DNA of 7,912 nucleotides from NCBI GenBank assembly GCA_945957185.1, contig CAMFKA010000092.1, positions 1 through 7,912 on the forward strand, given 5' to 3'. This document shows positions 1 to 6,281 of the stretch, in pieces. Every line of letters starts with the position of its first letter. The stretch's first letter is position 1. The stretch is from an uncultured Chlamydiaceae bacterium. Lineage in GTDB: Bacteria; Chlamydiota; Chlamydiia; Chlamydiales; Parachlamydiaceae. Under the pieces are notes generated by a model, which saw only the letters and a program-made list of their open reading frames with translations, was not told the origin of the DNA and did no database searches. Made by a program: the position numbers and the translations under genes.

Positions 1-10
1 TGATGAATTC

Positions 11-34
11 ATCAGTCGCCCTTGAAGGGCTCTA
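11..34 (+). repeat. Direct-repeat module, copy 1 (ATCAGTCGC...GCTCTA)
   Basis: This module begins ATCAGTCGC and ends GCTCTA, with an inverted repeat (GCCCTT/AAGGGC) between. A second copy with the same ends lies at 84-104. The centre differs between the copies while both keep self-complementary character, which is the pattern of a stem whose sequence drifts while pairing is kept. Two copies in about 100 bases could be chance or part of a dispersed intergenic repeat family. Confidence 0.4.
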
Positions 35-83
35 AAATAAGATTCGTCTAACCCACAGCTCCTACGTCGCAGTGGGCTATAAA

Positions 84-104
84 ATCAGTCGCGCTCGCGC
101 TCTA
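84..104 (+). repeat. Direct-repeat module, copy 2 (ATCAGTCGC...GCTCTA)
   Basis: This second copy shares the leading ATCAGTCGC and the trailing GCTCTA with 11-34. Its centre is GCGC-tc-GCGC instead of GCCCTT-g-AAGGGC and it is three bases shorter. Function is unknown. Confidence 0.4.
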
Positions 105-167
105 GCTGCAATTTTCCTTAACTTGACGACATTGGAGCACGGGCAGGAGATTATCGTAATTCACCGC

Positions 168-206
168 AAAAAAAAGCGGCACCCCCATCGCTGGGGGTGC
201 CGCTTT
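168..206 (-). terminator. Strong intrinsic terminator of the nucleotide transporter gene
   Basis: Bases 173-186 and 193-206 are perfectly complementary, giving a 14-bp GC-rich stem around a 6-base loop (187-192). An unbroken run of eight A on the plus strand (168-175) overlaps the stem base and reads as eight U at the 3' end of the leftward transcript. It lies 23 bases past the transporter stop codon, the normal place for a rho-independent terminator. Rightward it would have only three U, so it is directional. Confidence 0.93.
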
Positions 207-229
207 CGGATCACTGAATCGAGCAACGA

Positions 230-1837
230 TTAGGTTGCAGGAACAGCTTTCGCTTCTTCTTTGCTAACAGCAACTGCTTCTGCAGGTTCTGCTGACGTTT
301 TCTTCTCTGTAAGGTCGAGAAAACGCTTGCTCAATCCGAATACGGACAAGATCCACAAGAACACTACACCAACTGCAATCGGTGCAATGATTGGAACGAG
401 TTGGTACAGCGCGCTTCCGGAGAATGCTGTCAACAAGCCCATTTGGATGTAAGAGCCGAGAGATTTACCACCGCGTCCGCCGATAACGTCCACTGCAGCT
501 TTCCCTTTAACTTTGAGTTCCGGATCCAAAGGAATGTAAGCCATCTCTTTAGTCGGGTCGAAGAGGGAGTATTTCACAGCTTTACCAAACGCGTTCACGA
601 ACAGTCCAAGACCAACCGCAAAGACGATCAGCTCTTTGCTGATGATGTCTTGACGGAGAGCTTCGATAATGCTCATGTTGTCTGTCAACAGGCTGTTGTT
701 GTAGTAGATCACTCCGAAGAATGTCAAAATACCGGTGATCAAAACAGCAGGTGTGATCAAGGCGCAAGTTCTCCAGCTGAACGAACGGAGGAGGTTGCTA
801 CCGATCAACATCAACAATACAGCGATACCGCCGGTAACAGTGGAAAGACCACCCATCACGCGGTTGTACTCAACTTCTGTTGGGTAAGCGATTTTGATTT
901 GCCCTTTCCATACCCCTTCAAACAAGTTGATGGATACGCCGTACGCAAGAACGAGCATCGCGATCAAACCAAGGTAAGGAGATTGGAGGATGTATTTGAA
1001 GCTTTCTGCCATAGAAAGTTTTGGCTTTTTCTTCTTTGTCTCGCCCATTGCTTCCGGATTGTAGTAACGGATGTCGGTAAGAACTTGACGGTTCATCCAG
1101 TAGAATGTGGAAAGAAGGATGATACCAGCAACGATGACGAATGCCATCAGGTACTTCAGCATCAAACCGGTAGACTCAGCACGGCCGAGGCCCATGTTGT
1201 GAATCATTTCAGAAACGTAGATGATAGAAGGACCGGAAAGGAGCAATCCGAAGTTACCGAGGAACCCGAACATACCGTAGAAACGGCGAGCTTCTTTAAC
1301 TGGTGTAATCGCGTTAGCGAACTGCCAGAAGAGCAGAGACAATACAGCGCTTCCCCAAAGTTCGGAGAGGATGTAGAACAATGTGTAAGTCCAGTTTCCT
1401 ACGAGAGGAATAATCCATGTCAGCGCAGGGTATGCAGCCTGGTAAGACTGAATAGTGCTGAGGCTCATGTGGAGAGATTCCACATGTGGGTAAATGAAGT
1501 AAGGGTACAATCCGAAGAAGACCAAGAATGGCAACGCTGTAACGTAGAAAAGCCCTTCACGATTGAATAAGTTAGCTGCTTTGGTGTAAAGGATCATGAA
1601 CACAACAGCAGAAGCTGTTACGCCAATCCCTTTTGCGAATGCCAAGCTCTCTGCGCCAGCGCCGGGGGCGTTGACCAAGATCGCGTCTTTTGTATCGCGC
1701 AAAACAGTGTAAATGAAGAGAATACAGAACATCATGATGCCCATTGGCAAGAATTTCTTCAATTCATGTCCATGGATGGGCCACAAAGCGGCACGCAGTC
1801 CGGTGAACTCCGGCGGCGTTGATTCTTTAGAACTCAT
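230..1837 (-). CDS. NTT/TLC-family nucleotide (ATP/ADP-type) transporter
   Basis: This is an inner-membrane nucleotide transporter of the family found in Chlamydiae, Rickettsiales and plastids. Members either exchange host ATP for ADP or import nucleotides with protons. The protein has 535 residues, the usual bacterial length, with roughly 12 hydrophobic segments (for example 31-46, 70-90, 96-116, 160-177, 228-247, 289-305, 357-377, 402-420, 483-501). Family motifs are present: LRDTKD (46-51), an APGAGAE stretch (57-63), SELWGS (158-163), KEARRFY (181-187), FEGVWK (306-311) and DPTKEMAYIPLD (427-438), followed by KVKGKAAVD. The tail (about 511-535) is a hydrophilic Ala/Glu/Lys-rich extension. 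The ATG at 1837 is supported by an AGAGG ribosome site nine bases upstream. Family assignment is very secure. Substrate is not: the GAGAE and EGVWK wording seems, from memory, closer to Npt2-like importers than to Npt1 ATP/ADP exchangers, so I give no symbol. Confidence 0.96.
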   Translation of the reverse strand: MSSKESTPPEFTGLRAALWPIHGHELKKFLPMGIMMFCILFIYTVLRDTKDAILVNAPGAGAESLAFAKGIGVTASAVVFMILYTKAANLFNREGLFYVTALPFLVFFGLYPYFIYPHVESLHMSLSTIQSYQAAYPALTWIIPLVGNWTYTLFYILSELWGSAVLSLLFWQFANAITPVKEARRFYGMFGFLGNFGLLLSGPSIIYVSEMIHNMGLGRAESTGLMLKYLMAFVIVAGIILLSTFYWMNRQVLTDIRYYNPEAMGETKKKKPKLSMAESFKYILQSPYLGLIAMLVLAYGVSINLFEGVWKGQIKIAYPTEVEYNRVMGGLSTVTGGIAVLLMLIGSNLLRSFSWRTCALITPAVLITGILTFFGVIYYNNSLLTDNMSIIEALRQDIISKELIVFAVGLGLFVNAFGKAVKYSLFDPTKEMAYIPLDPELKVKGKAAVDVIGGRGGKSLGSYIQMGLLTAFSGSALYQLVPIIAPIAVGVVFLWILSVFGLSKRFLDLTEKKTSAEPAEAVAVSKEEAKAVPAT

Positions 1838-1916
1838 AGGTATTGACCTCTTAGTAGGTTAAAATTCGTAATTTTTCTGTTCGTTTATGCAACAAACAAT
1901 ACTTAATCGAAGTGGC

Positions 1917-1945
1917 AGTATAATCGAATTGTTCATGAAAAGCAA
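1917..1945 (-). promoter_or_regulatory. Predicted sigma-70-type promoter for the nucleotide transporter
   Basis: Read leftward, TTGCTT (1945-1940) and TATACT (1922-1917) are separated by exactly 17 bases. The -10 matches the consensus at five of six positions and the -35 at three. A start near 1910 would give a leader of about 73 bases before the ATG at 1837. This suggests the transporter can be transcribed independently of the ndh gene upstream. Not tested experimentally. Confidence 0.55.
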
Positions 1946-1946
1946 G

Positions 1947-1974
1947 AAAAAAAAGTTCTTTAAGGGGAACCTTT
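1947..1974 (-). terminator. Weak possible terminator at the end of ndh
   Basis: On the leftward transcript an AAAGGUUC/GAACUUU stem of about 8 bp, including one G-U pair, encloses an 8-base loop and runs into a U tract (plus-strand A run 1947-1954). The hairpin overlaps the ndh stop codon and is AU-rich, so termination is probably partial. Its position directly before the transporter promoter fits separate transcription units with some read-through. Confidence 0.4.
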
Positions 1975-3240
1975 ATCCGATGAGGAAGGTTTCTCAGAGG
2001 TGGGCCGAATGATAAGCCTCGCGTTGCGCTGCCCGGTGATGTACCAAAAAAACCACTGAAACATCACCAAAATCCTATTGGAAAAACTGATCAAATAAAA
2101 AATATGAATTACCGACCAGCTCAACCAAGCGAGGTAGCCTGCAAATTTTTTCTTACCAATGACAGCGACAGCTTTTGCTCGCCCAATTGTTGCCATCATC
2201 CCTTTGTCTAAATAGACAAATGGTTTTCTATTTTCGGGAGCGGTTTGATCGCGAATGATTTTTCCGACATACTTCGCTTCTTGGATTGCAACCGGTGCAA
2301 TTCCGGGAAGGGGACGGCCATCAGCACCTGCTAAATTCGCGGCATCGCCAATGACAAAAATATTGGGATAACCGGGGATAGAGAGATCTTGATTCACCAA
2401 AATTCTGCCTACTCGGTCGGACGGAACATCTAATGTTGTCACCGGACCTGTCACCTGATTTCCCGCTGCCCAAATGACATTTGTGGTTTCGATTTTACGG
2501 TCTCCCATAATCACGACATCCGGCTTAATATCTGTGACTTTGGTGTTCAATAAAACTTTGACACCAAGATTTTCAAGGTAGCGCTGCCCTTTGTCAGCTA
2601 AGTCCTTCGGGTAACTGGGCAAAATTTGTCCTTCACCTTCTATTAGATAGATTTCGGTTTGCTCCGGTTGGATGCGGCGAAAATTTTTAAATAATGTGTA
2701 AAGCGCAATTTCTCCGATCGCGCCGGCCACTTCCACTCCGGTAGGCCCCGCGCCGATGATGACAAATCGGAGATCTTTTTCCGCTTCATGCCGGCTGTCG
2801 CTTCGCTCCGCTCTTTCGAAGGAGGTCAAAATTTGCTCTCTAAGACTCAAAGCATCCGCCAAGGTTTTGAGTCCGGGAGCGTAAGACGCCCACTCGGGAT
2901 GACCAAAATAAGAGTGGTGGGAACCTGTAGCGAGGACGAGGTAATCGAAAGGATAAGTTTCACCATTCGCCATGACGACGAGTTTAGCGTCCTTATTAAT
3001 AGAGGCAACTTCTCCAAGAATTACCGTAGCATTCGGTTGGTTACGCAGCACTTCGCGAATGGGAGTGGCGATGTTAGCGGGGGAAAGCGCTGCCGTAGCC
3101 ACTTGATAGAGAAGGGGTTGGAAAAGATGGTGGTTTGTTTTGTCGATTAAAAGGACTTCCATATGAGCCTTTTTGAGCATTTTGGCGACGTTGAGGCCGC
3201 CAAATCCTCCACCGACAATGACCACTCTTGGATAGCTCAC
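1960..3240 (-). CDS. ndh: Type II NADH:quinone oxidoreductase (NDH-2)
   Basis: This is a single-subunit, non-proton-pumping flavoenzyme that passes electrons from NADH to membrane quinone. At 426 residues it has the normal length. An N-terminal FAD-binding fold starts at VVIVGGGFGG (6-15). The NADH-binding fold carries VIIGAGPTGVE (160-170), and the second FAD contact is IFVIGDAAN (294-302). The APVAIQEAKYVG stretch (315-326) matches the region near the quinone site in this family. Residues about 368-402, with many Trp, Phe and Tyr, look like the amphipathic membrane anchor, followed by a polar tail. The start is GTG, placed by a strong GAGGGA ribosome site five bases upstream and by the FAD motif beginning immediately. 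It is divergent from dnaB and precedes the transporter gene in the same direction, separated by 122 bases. Confidence 0.95.
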   Translation of the reverse strand: MSYPRVVIVGGGFGGLNVAKMLKKAHMEVLLIDKTNHHLFQPLLYQVATAALSPANIATPIREVLRNQPNATVILGEVASINKDAKLVVMANGETYPFDYLVLATGSHHSYFGHPEWASYAPGLKTLADALSLREQILTSFERAERSDSRHEAEKDLRFVIIGAGPTGVEVAGAIGEIALYTLFKNFRRIQPEQTEIYLIEGEGQILPSYPKDLADKGQRYLENLGVKVLLNTKVTDIKPDVVIMGDRKIETTNVIWAAGNQVTGPVTTLDVPSDRVGRILVNQDLSIPGYPNIFVIGDAANLAGADGRPLPGIAPVAIQEAKYVGKIIRDQTAPENRKPFVYLDKGMMATIGRAKAVAVIGKKKFAGYLAWLSWSVIHIFYLISFSNRILVMFQWFFWYITGQRNARLIIRPTSEKPSSSDKGSP

Positions 3241-3245
3241 TTTTT

Positions 3246-3251
3246 TCCCTC
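3246..3251 (-). promoter_or_regulatory. Ribosome binding site fixing the GTG start of ndh
   Basis: GAGGGA read leftward lies five bases before the GTG at 3240. No ATG suits this reading frame better, because the FAD-binding strand begins only a few residues in. The site therefore decides the start. Confidence 0.75.
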
Positions 3252-3343
3252 GGTTACTTATTTTAATTGTAATCGCTCTTTGGATTTTTCAGGAAAAAAT
3301 GGTAGCGAGAATCGCATTTTTTGGATAAAATCGCCCTTCACCC

Positions 3344-3348
3344 AAGGA
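3344..3348 (+). promoter_or_regulatory. Ribosome binding site deciding the dnaB start
   Basis: AAGGA lies eight bases before the ATG at 3357. The open frame can be extended to a TTG at 3321, but that codon has no ribosome site and overlaps the likely -10 box, so the ATG is preferred. Confidence 0.7.
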
Positions 3349-3356
3349 AAATTATC

Positions 3357-6095
3357 ATGTCAGAGTCTGCGCCAAAGATCCGTTCCGCCCCTAATTCAAA
3401 AGAATCCGAAATGATGGTTTTAGGGTGCATGCTGACCAGTATCAATGCGTTGAATGTCTCAGCAGACAGTTTAGACGATTCCGACTTCTATTTCACCGAA
3501 CATAAAATCATTTTTCAAGTGTTGAAAAATGCTTACAAAAATGATCGCCCTGCCGACGTCCATATCGTTTGTGAGGAGCTTAAAAGGCAAGATTTGTTGA
3601 AATCTGTAGGCGGAGCTGCCTACGTGACCACTCTAGCGCAGTATGCGGGAACATCGGCGTATATTGAAGAATACACTCAAATGGTGCGGCAGAAATCGAT
3701 TCTCCGCAGCATGTTGAATGCGGCGCAAACTGTTGAAAAAGACGTTTTAGACGAACCTGAAGATGTTTTGCAAACGTTAGATGATGCGCAACAACTCTTT
3801 TTTAAAATTAGCCAAACAGCTAATTCCGTGGCGGGCAAGCTGATTCGCGATATTTTAAGCGGATTAAAAACAGAGAGCGAAACTCCCTTTTTGAAGGAGC
3901 TGCAAGCGCGTCAAGAGCGATTCCAGCAGTTAGGTCCTGAAGAGACAGGCATCACGGGATTACCCACAGCTTTTACAGACCTCGATAAAATGATCAACGG
4001 TCTTGGAAATTCCAACTTGATTATCCTCGCAGCCCGCCCTGCTATGGGTAAAACAGCTTTTGCTCTCAATATCGCAGAAAATGTCTGCTTTAAATCGAAT
4101 GTTCCGGTAGGAATTTTTTCTCTTGAAATGAGCGCAGACCAGCTTGTCCACAGACTTGTGTGCTCGCACGCCGAAGTGGAATCAGACAAAATCCGCACAG
4201 GAAACCTGAACGGAATGGAATTCCAAAAAATTGTTGCTTCCGTCAATCAGATGCAAAACCACACCATGATTATTGACGACCAAGCCGGACTGAAAATTAC
4301 CGATTTAAGAGCCCGTGCGCGCCGCATGAAGGAATCTCATGACATTGGATTGCTGATTGTCGACTATTTGCAACTGATTTCAGGCAGCAGCAACTCCAGA
4401 GGCCCTGAAAACCGCCAAGGGGAAATTTCCGAAATCTCTCGTAACCTAAAAAACTTGGCGCGGGAATTAAATATCCCTGTCATCTGCTTGTCGCAGCTAT
4501 CCCGTAAAGTGGAAGAGCGTCAAGGGCATCGCCCCATGATGAGCGACCTTCGTGAAAGTGGTTGTTTGACGGGTGATGCAAAAATTCAAGATTGTAAGAC
4601 AGGAAAAGTCTATTCGATAAAAGAGCTTGCCGATCGAAAATCTCAAACTCCCATTTACGTGAATGCGATAGACAAAAACTTGAAGATGGGAGCCCATCGC
4701 CTTGTTAAAGCATTTTATTCCGGAAAAAAGAAAACGTTTAAGCTGACCACACGTACTGGGCGTACAATTGAAGCAAGTGGAAATCATCCCTTTTTAAAAT
4801 TGGAAGGGTGGACAGCTCTTGAACAGTTAGAAGTGGGACAGAAAATAGGTATTCCTAGAAAATACATTCAACCGGATAGAACCTCAGACCTAAAAGATGA
4901 AGAAATTATTTTGTTAGCTCATCTTTTGGGGGATGGCTGTATACTTGAAAATCAACCTTATCATTACACAAGTATGGATCCCGCAAATATTGAAGTTGTT
5001 ACGAATTCTGCTAAAGCAATGTTTGATATTGAAAGTCGCCTTGTAAAACAAAAAAATTGGTTTCAACTGTATCTTTCAAGTCCGTATCAGTTAACTCATA
5101 ACAAAAAGCATCCTATTACAAACTGGTTTTCAAAGCTAGGAATTGAAAGAGTTCGTTCTTTTGATAAAAGAATACCCGATGTTCTATTTGAGGCTAATCA
5201 AGATCAAATAGCTCTTTTCTTAAAACATTTGTGGTCTACGGATGGAAATATAAGCGAAAAAAAAATGAAAGGGAGAAAGCCTAGTGTTGCAATTTATTAC
5301 GCTTCTTCTAGCGAAACCCTTTCAAGGCAGGTACAAGAGCTTCTTATAAGAATTGGAATACAAAGTTCCATTCGTAAAGTGCCCTCCAGTAAAGGGTATC
5401 GTGATATGCATCACGTCATTGTAACCGGAAAGCTGTATCAACAATTATTTTTAGAAAATGTCGGTGCTATTGGTGAACGCGGGAAAAATATTCCGGTATA
5501 CCTTAACTATCTCGACGAAATCGTGGCTAATCCAAATTACGATGTCATTCCAAAAGAGGCTTGGCAAACGGTTGTAAAAGATGCAAAAGATCAAAATGGA
5601 CTCACTTGGAGGCAGGTAGCTTCCGGTCTAAATATGTCGTATTGTGGCTCCACGCTATTTAAAAGCGGAATTTCGAGAGAGCGAGCGTCGGCATTACTAA
5701 AAATCTGCCCCCATCCTATACTAGAAAACCTTCAACAGTCCGATGTCTATTGGGATGAAATTGTTTGTATTGATGAATTAGAAGAACAAGATGTGTATGA
5801 TGCCACTGTAGAAGGAGTTCACAATTTTGTAGCCAATGATATTATTGTGCATAACAGTATTGAGCAAGATTCGGATATCGTTATGTTCTTACTTAGAAGG
5901 GAATATTACGATCCGAACGATAAACCAGGCCTTGCCGAAGTGATCGTCGCAAAAAACCGACACGGGGGAGTGGGAACCATCAATATGGTCTTCCGTAAAG
6001 AGGTCGGTCAATTTTCTAATTATAGCCCTCTCAAATTTGATGGAGGGGGCCCGGCAATGGATAATGAAGAAGCTTTTAGTCAGTTTTCTCCATAA
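3357..6095 (+). CDS. dnaB: Replicative DNA helicase DnaB, precursor containing an intein
   Basis: This is the hexameric 5'-3' helicase that unwinds DNA at the replication fork. The precursor has 912 residues. Residues 1-402 and 834-912 are helicase, and 403-833 are an intein, so spliced DnaB would be about 481 residues, close to the 471 of E. coli. The N-terminal DnaB domain (about 10-115) starts PNSKESEMMVLGCML. The RecA-like ATPase domain carries Walker A ARPAMGKT (226-233, Lys232) and Walker B LLIVDYLQL with Asp336, then SDLRESG. The sequence resumes SIEQDSDIVMFLLRREYYD, and AKNRHGG follows near the C-terminus. The intein interrupts the conserved DLRESG/SIEQD motif in the ATPase core, so unspliced protein is presumably inactive. 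The gene leads a rightward group with a small ribosomal-type gene and mnmG. Confidence 0.97.
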   Translation: MSESAPKIRSAPNSKESEMMVLGCMLTSINALNVSADSLDDSDFYFTEHKIIFQVLKNAYKNDRPADVHIVCEELKRQDLLKSVGGAAYVTTLAQYAGTSAYIEEYTQMVRQKSILRSMLNAAQTVEKDVLDEPEDVLQTLDDAQQLFFKISQTANSVAGKLIRDILSGLKTESETPFLKELQARQERFQQLGPEETGITGLPTAFTDLDKMINGLGNSNLIILAARPAMGKTAFALNIAENVCFKSNVPVGIFSLEMSADQLVHRLVCSHAEVESDKIRTGNLNGMEFQKIVASVNQMQNHTMIIDDQAGLKITDLRARARRMKESHDIGLLIVDYLQLISGSSNSRGPENRQGEISEISRNLKNLARELNIPVICLSQLSRKVEERQGHRPMMSDLRESGCLTGDAKIQDCKTGKVYSIKELADRKSQTPIYVNAIDKNLKMGAHRLVKAFYSGKKKTFKLTTRTGRTIEASGNHPFLKLEGWTALEQLEVGQKIGIPRKYIQPDRTSDLKDEEIILLAHLLGDGCILENQPYHYTSMDPANIEVVTNSAKAMFDIESRLVKQKNWFQLYLSSPYQLTHNKKHPITNWFSKLGIERVRSFDKRIPDVLFEANQDQIALFLKHLWSTDGNISEKKMKGRKPSVAIYYASSSETLSRQVQELLIRIGIQSSIRKVPSSKGYRDMHHVIVTGKLYQQLFLENVGAIGERGKNIPVYLNYLDEIVANPNYDVIPKEAWQTVVKDAKDQNGLTWRQVASGLNMSYCGSTLFKSGISRERASALLKICPHPILENLQQSDVYWDEIVCIDELEEQDVYDATVEGVHNFVANDIIVHNSIEQDSDIVMFLLRREYYDPNDKPGLAEVIVAKNRHGGVGTINMVFRKEVGQFSNYSPLKFDGGGPAMDNEEAFSQFSP
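4563..5855 (+). mobile_element. DnaB intein with LAGLIDADG homing endonuclease
   Basis: This is an in-frame 431-residue protein-splicing element, numbered here from its first Cys. It starts CLTGDAKI with Cys1. Block B reads SGNHPFL with His75. It ends in VHNFVANDIIVHN with penultimate His430 and Asn431, followed by Ser as first C-extein residue. All residues expected for the usual splicing pathway are present. The one mild departure is Ser72 where block B usually has Thr. Between the splicing halves lies a homing endonuclease with two LAGLIDADG-type motifs, LLAHLLGDGCI (117-127, Asp124) and ALFLKHLWSTDGNI (217-230, Asp227), about 100 residues apart. An added stretch (323-380) looks helix-turn-helix-like. 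The insertion site and both ends match the Synechocystis DnaB intein as I remember it. It appears intact and potentially active in splicing. Endonuclease activity is inferred. A-rich codons here set it apart from the surrounding dnaB. Confidence 0.96.
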
Positions 6096-6117
6096 ACCAA
6101 AGATTCACCCTTTTTCC

Positions 6118-6146
6118 TTGTAGTTTTTTTAAAACTTAGCTAGAAT
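6118..6146 (+). promoter_or_regulatory. Possible promoter for the small basic gene and mnmG
   Basis: TTGTAG (6118-6123) and TAGAAT (6141-6146) are 17 bases apart. The -10 matches consensus at five of six positions and the -35 at three. A start near 6153 would leave a leader of about 30 bases. A small inverted repeat AGCTA/TAGCT (6138-6152) overlaps the -10 and is followed by T-rich sequence, so it could instead act as a weak terminator or attenuator after dnaB. Both readings are tentative. Confidence 0.4.
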
Positions 6147-6174
6147 TTAGCTTTCGACTTTTTTTGACCATAAT

Positions 6175-6178
6175 GGAG
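6175..6178 (+). promoter_or_regulatory. Ribosome binding site of the small basic gene
   Basis: GGAG sits five bases before the ATG at 6184. It is the main evidence, besides composition, that this very short frame is translated. Confidence 0.7.
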
Positions 6179-6183
6179 TTAAC

Positions 6184-6273
6184 ATGTCATCAGTAAAAAA
6201 GAAACGCAAATACAAAATTGCGAAACATAAGCGCAAAAAGCGCAGCAGACGTGACCGTCATAAGGGCAGATAG
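6184..6273 (+). CDS. 29-residue basic protein, bS22 / AURKAIP1-COX24-like
   Basis: This tiny protein starts [20 protein letters not shown], and 17 of its 29 residues are Lys or Arg. The pattern of [14 protein letters not shown] and a final R-D-R-H-K matches short proteins annotated in Chlamydiae and Bacteroidetes as AURKAIP1/COX24 domain proteins. These resemble the mitochondrial small-subunit protein mS38 and the mycobacterial small-subunit protein bS22. The likely role is therefore binding rRNA in the 30S subunit; this rests on the family resemblance. A GGAG ribosome site precedes the ATG, and the stop lies eight bases before the mnmG start, so the two are probably cotranscribed and may be translationally coupled. 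It is easily missed by gene finders because of its size. The alternative, a chance lysine-rich frame, is unlikely given the site, motif and spacing. Confidence 0.82.
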   Translation: MSSVKKKRKYKIAKHKRKKRSRRDRHKGR

Positions 6274-6281
6274 TCCATATC

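Larger units (their letters stand above)
1..167. other. Palindrome-rich intergenic stretch without a convincing gene
   Basis: No credible coding region is visible here. The stretch holds a perfect 14-base palindrome (1-14), an odd palindrome GCCCTT-g-AAGGGC (18-30), and a possible hairpin pairing CCCAC (52-56) with GTGGG (72-76) that continues inward by GC/GC after one mismatch. It also holds a GCGC-tc-GCGC element (91-100). Such density of short inverted repeats suggests a structured intergenic repeat or the remains of one. Its left end lies outside the window, so it could also be the edge of a longer element. Nothing identifies the strand or a function. Confidence 0.5.
3241..3356. promoter_or_regulatory. 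Divergent ndh/dnaB promoter region
   Basis: These 116 AT-rich bases separate two genes that start in opposite directions, so both promoters should lie here. Candidate -10 boxes are TAAAAT at 3326-3331 for dnaB and TACAAT (plus-strand 3266-3271, read leftward) for ndh, each matching five of six consensus positions. Neither has a good -35 box at 16-18 bases. An imperfect direct repeat, AATCGC followed by TTTGGAT, occurs at 3271-3284 and 3310-3326, and a third AATCGC lies at 3329-3334. The promoter calls are tentative. Confidence 0.35.

Noticed and set aside
1..167. CRISPR array or tRNA in the left-edge repeats
   Set aside because: There are only two modules, of unequal length and with no regular spacer, and no cloverleaf or CCA end can be drawn.
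102..188. 28-codon leftward frame ending in a Cys/Lys-containing tail (LPVLQCRQVKENCS)
   Set aside because: Its ATG falls at the edge of the loop of the strong terminator hairpin, it has no separate promoter or ribosome site, and it ends inside the second repeat module. It may be a trace of a repeat rather than a gene.
401..1570. 389-codon open frame on the plus strand opposite the nucleotide transporter
   Set aside because: It lies entirely antisense to a clear membrane transporter gene, its translation has no membrane segments or family motifs, and it is full of Glu, Arg, His and Cys, as expected from a mirrored hydrophobic gene.
2788..3150. 120-codon plus-strand frame opposite ndh
   Set aside because: It is antisense to a well-supported enzyme and has no recognisable motif.
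3321..3356. TTG at 3321 as an upstream start for dnaB
   Set aside because: There is no ribosome site before it and it overlaps the likely -10 box. The ATG at 3357 has AAGGA eight bases upstream.
4563..5855. The DnaB insert as a family-specific insertion domain or two fused genes
   Set aside because: Both boundaries carry exact splicing residues (Cys1; His-Asn before Ser), and removing the insert restores the conserved DLRESG-SIEQD motif.
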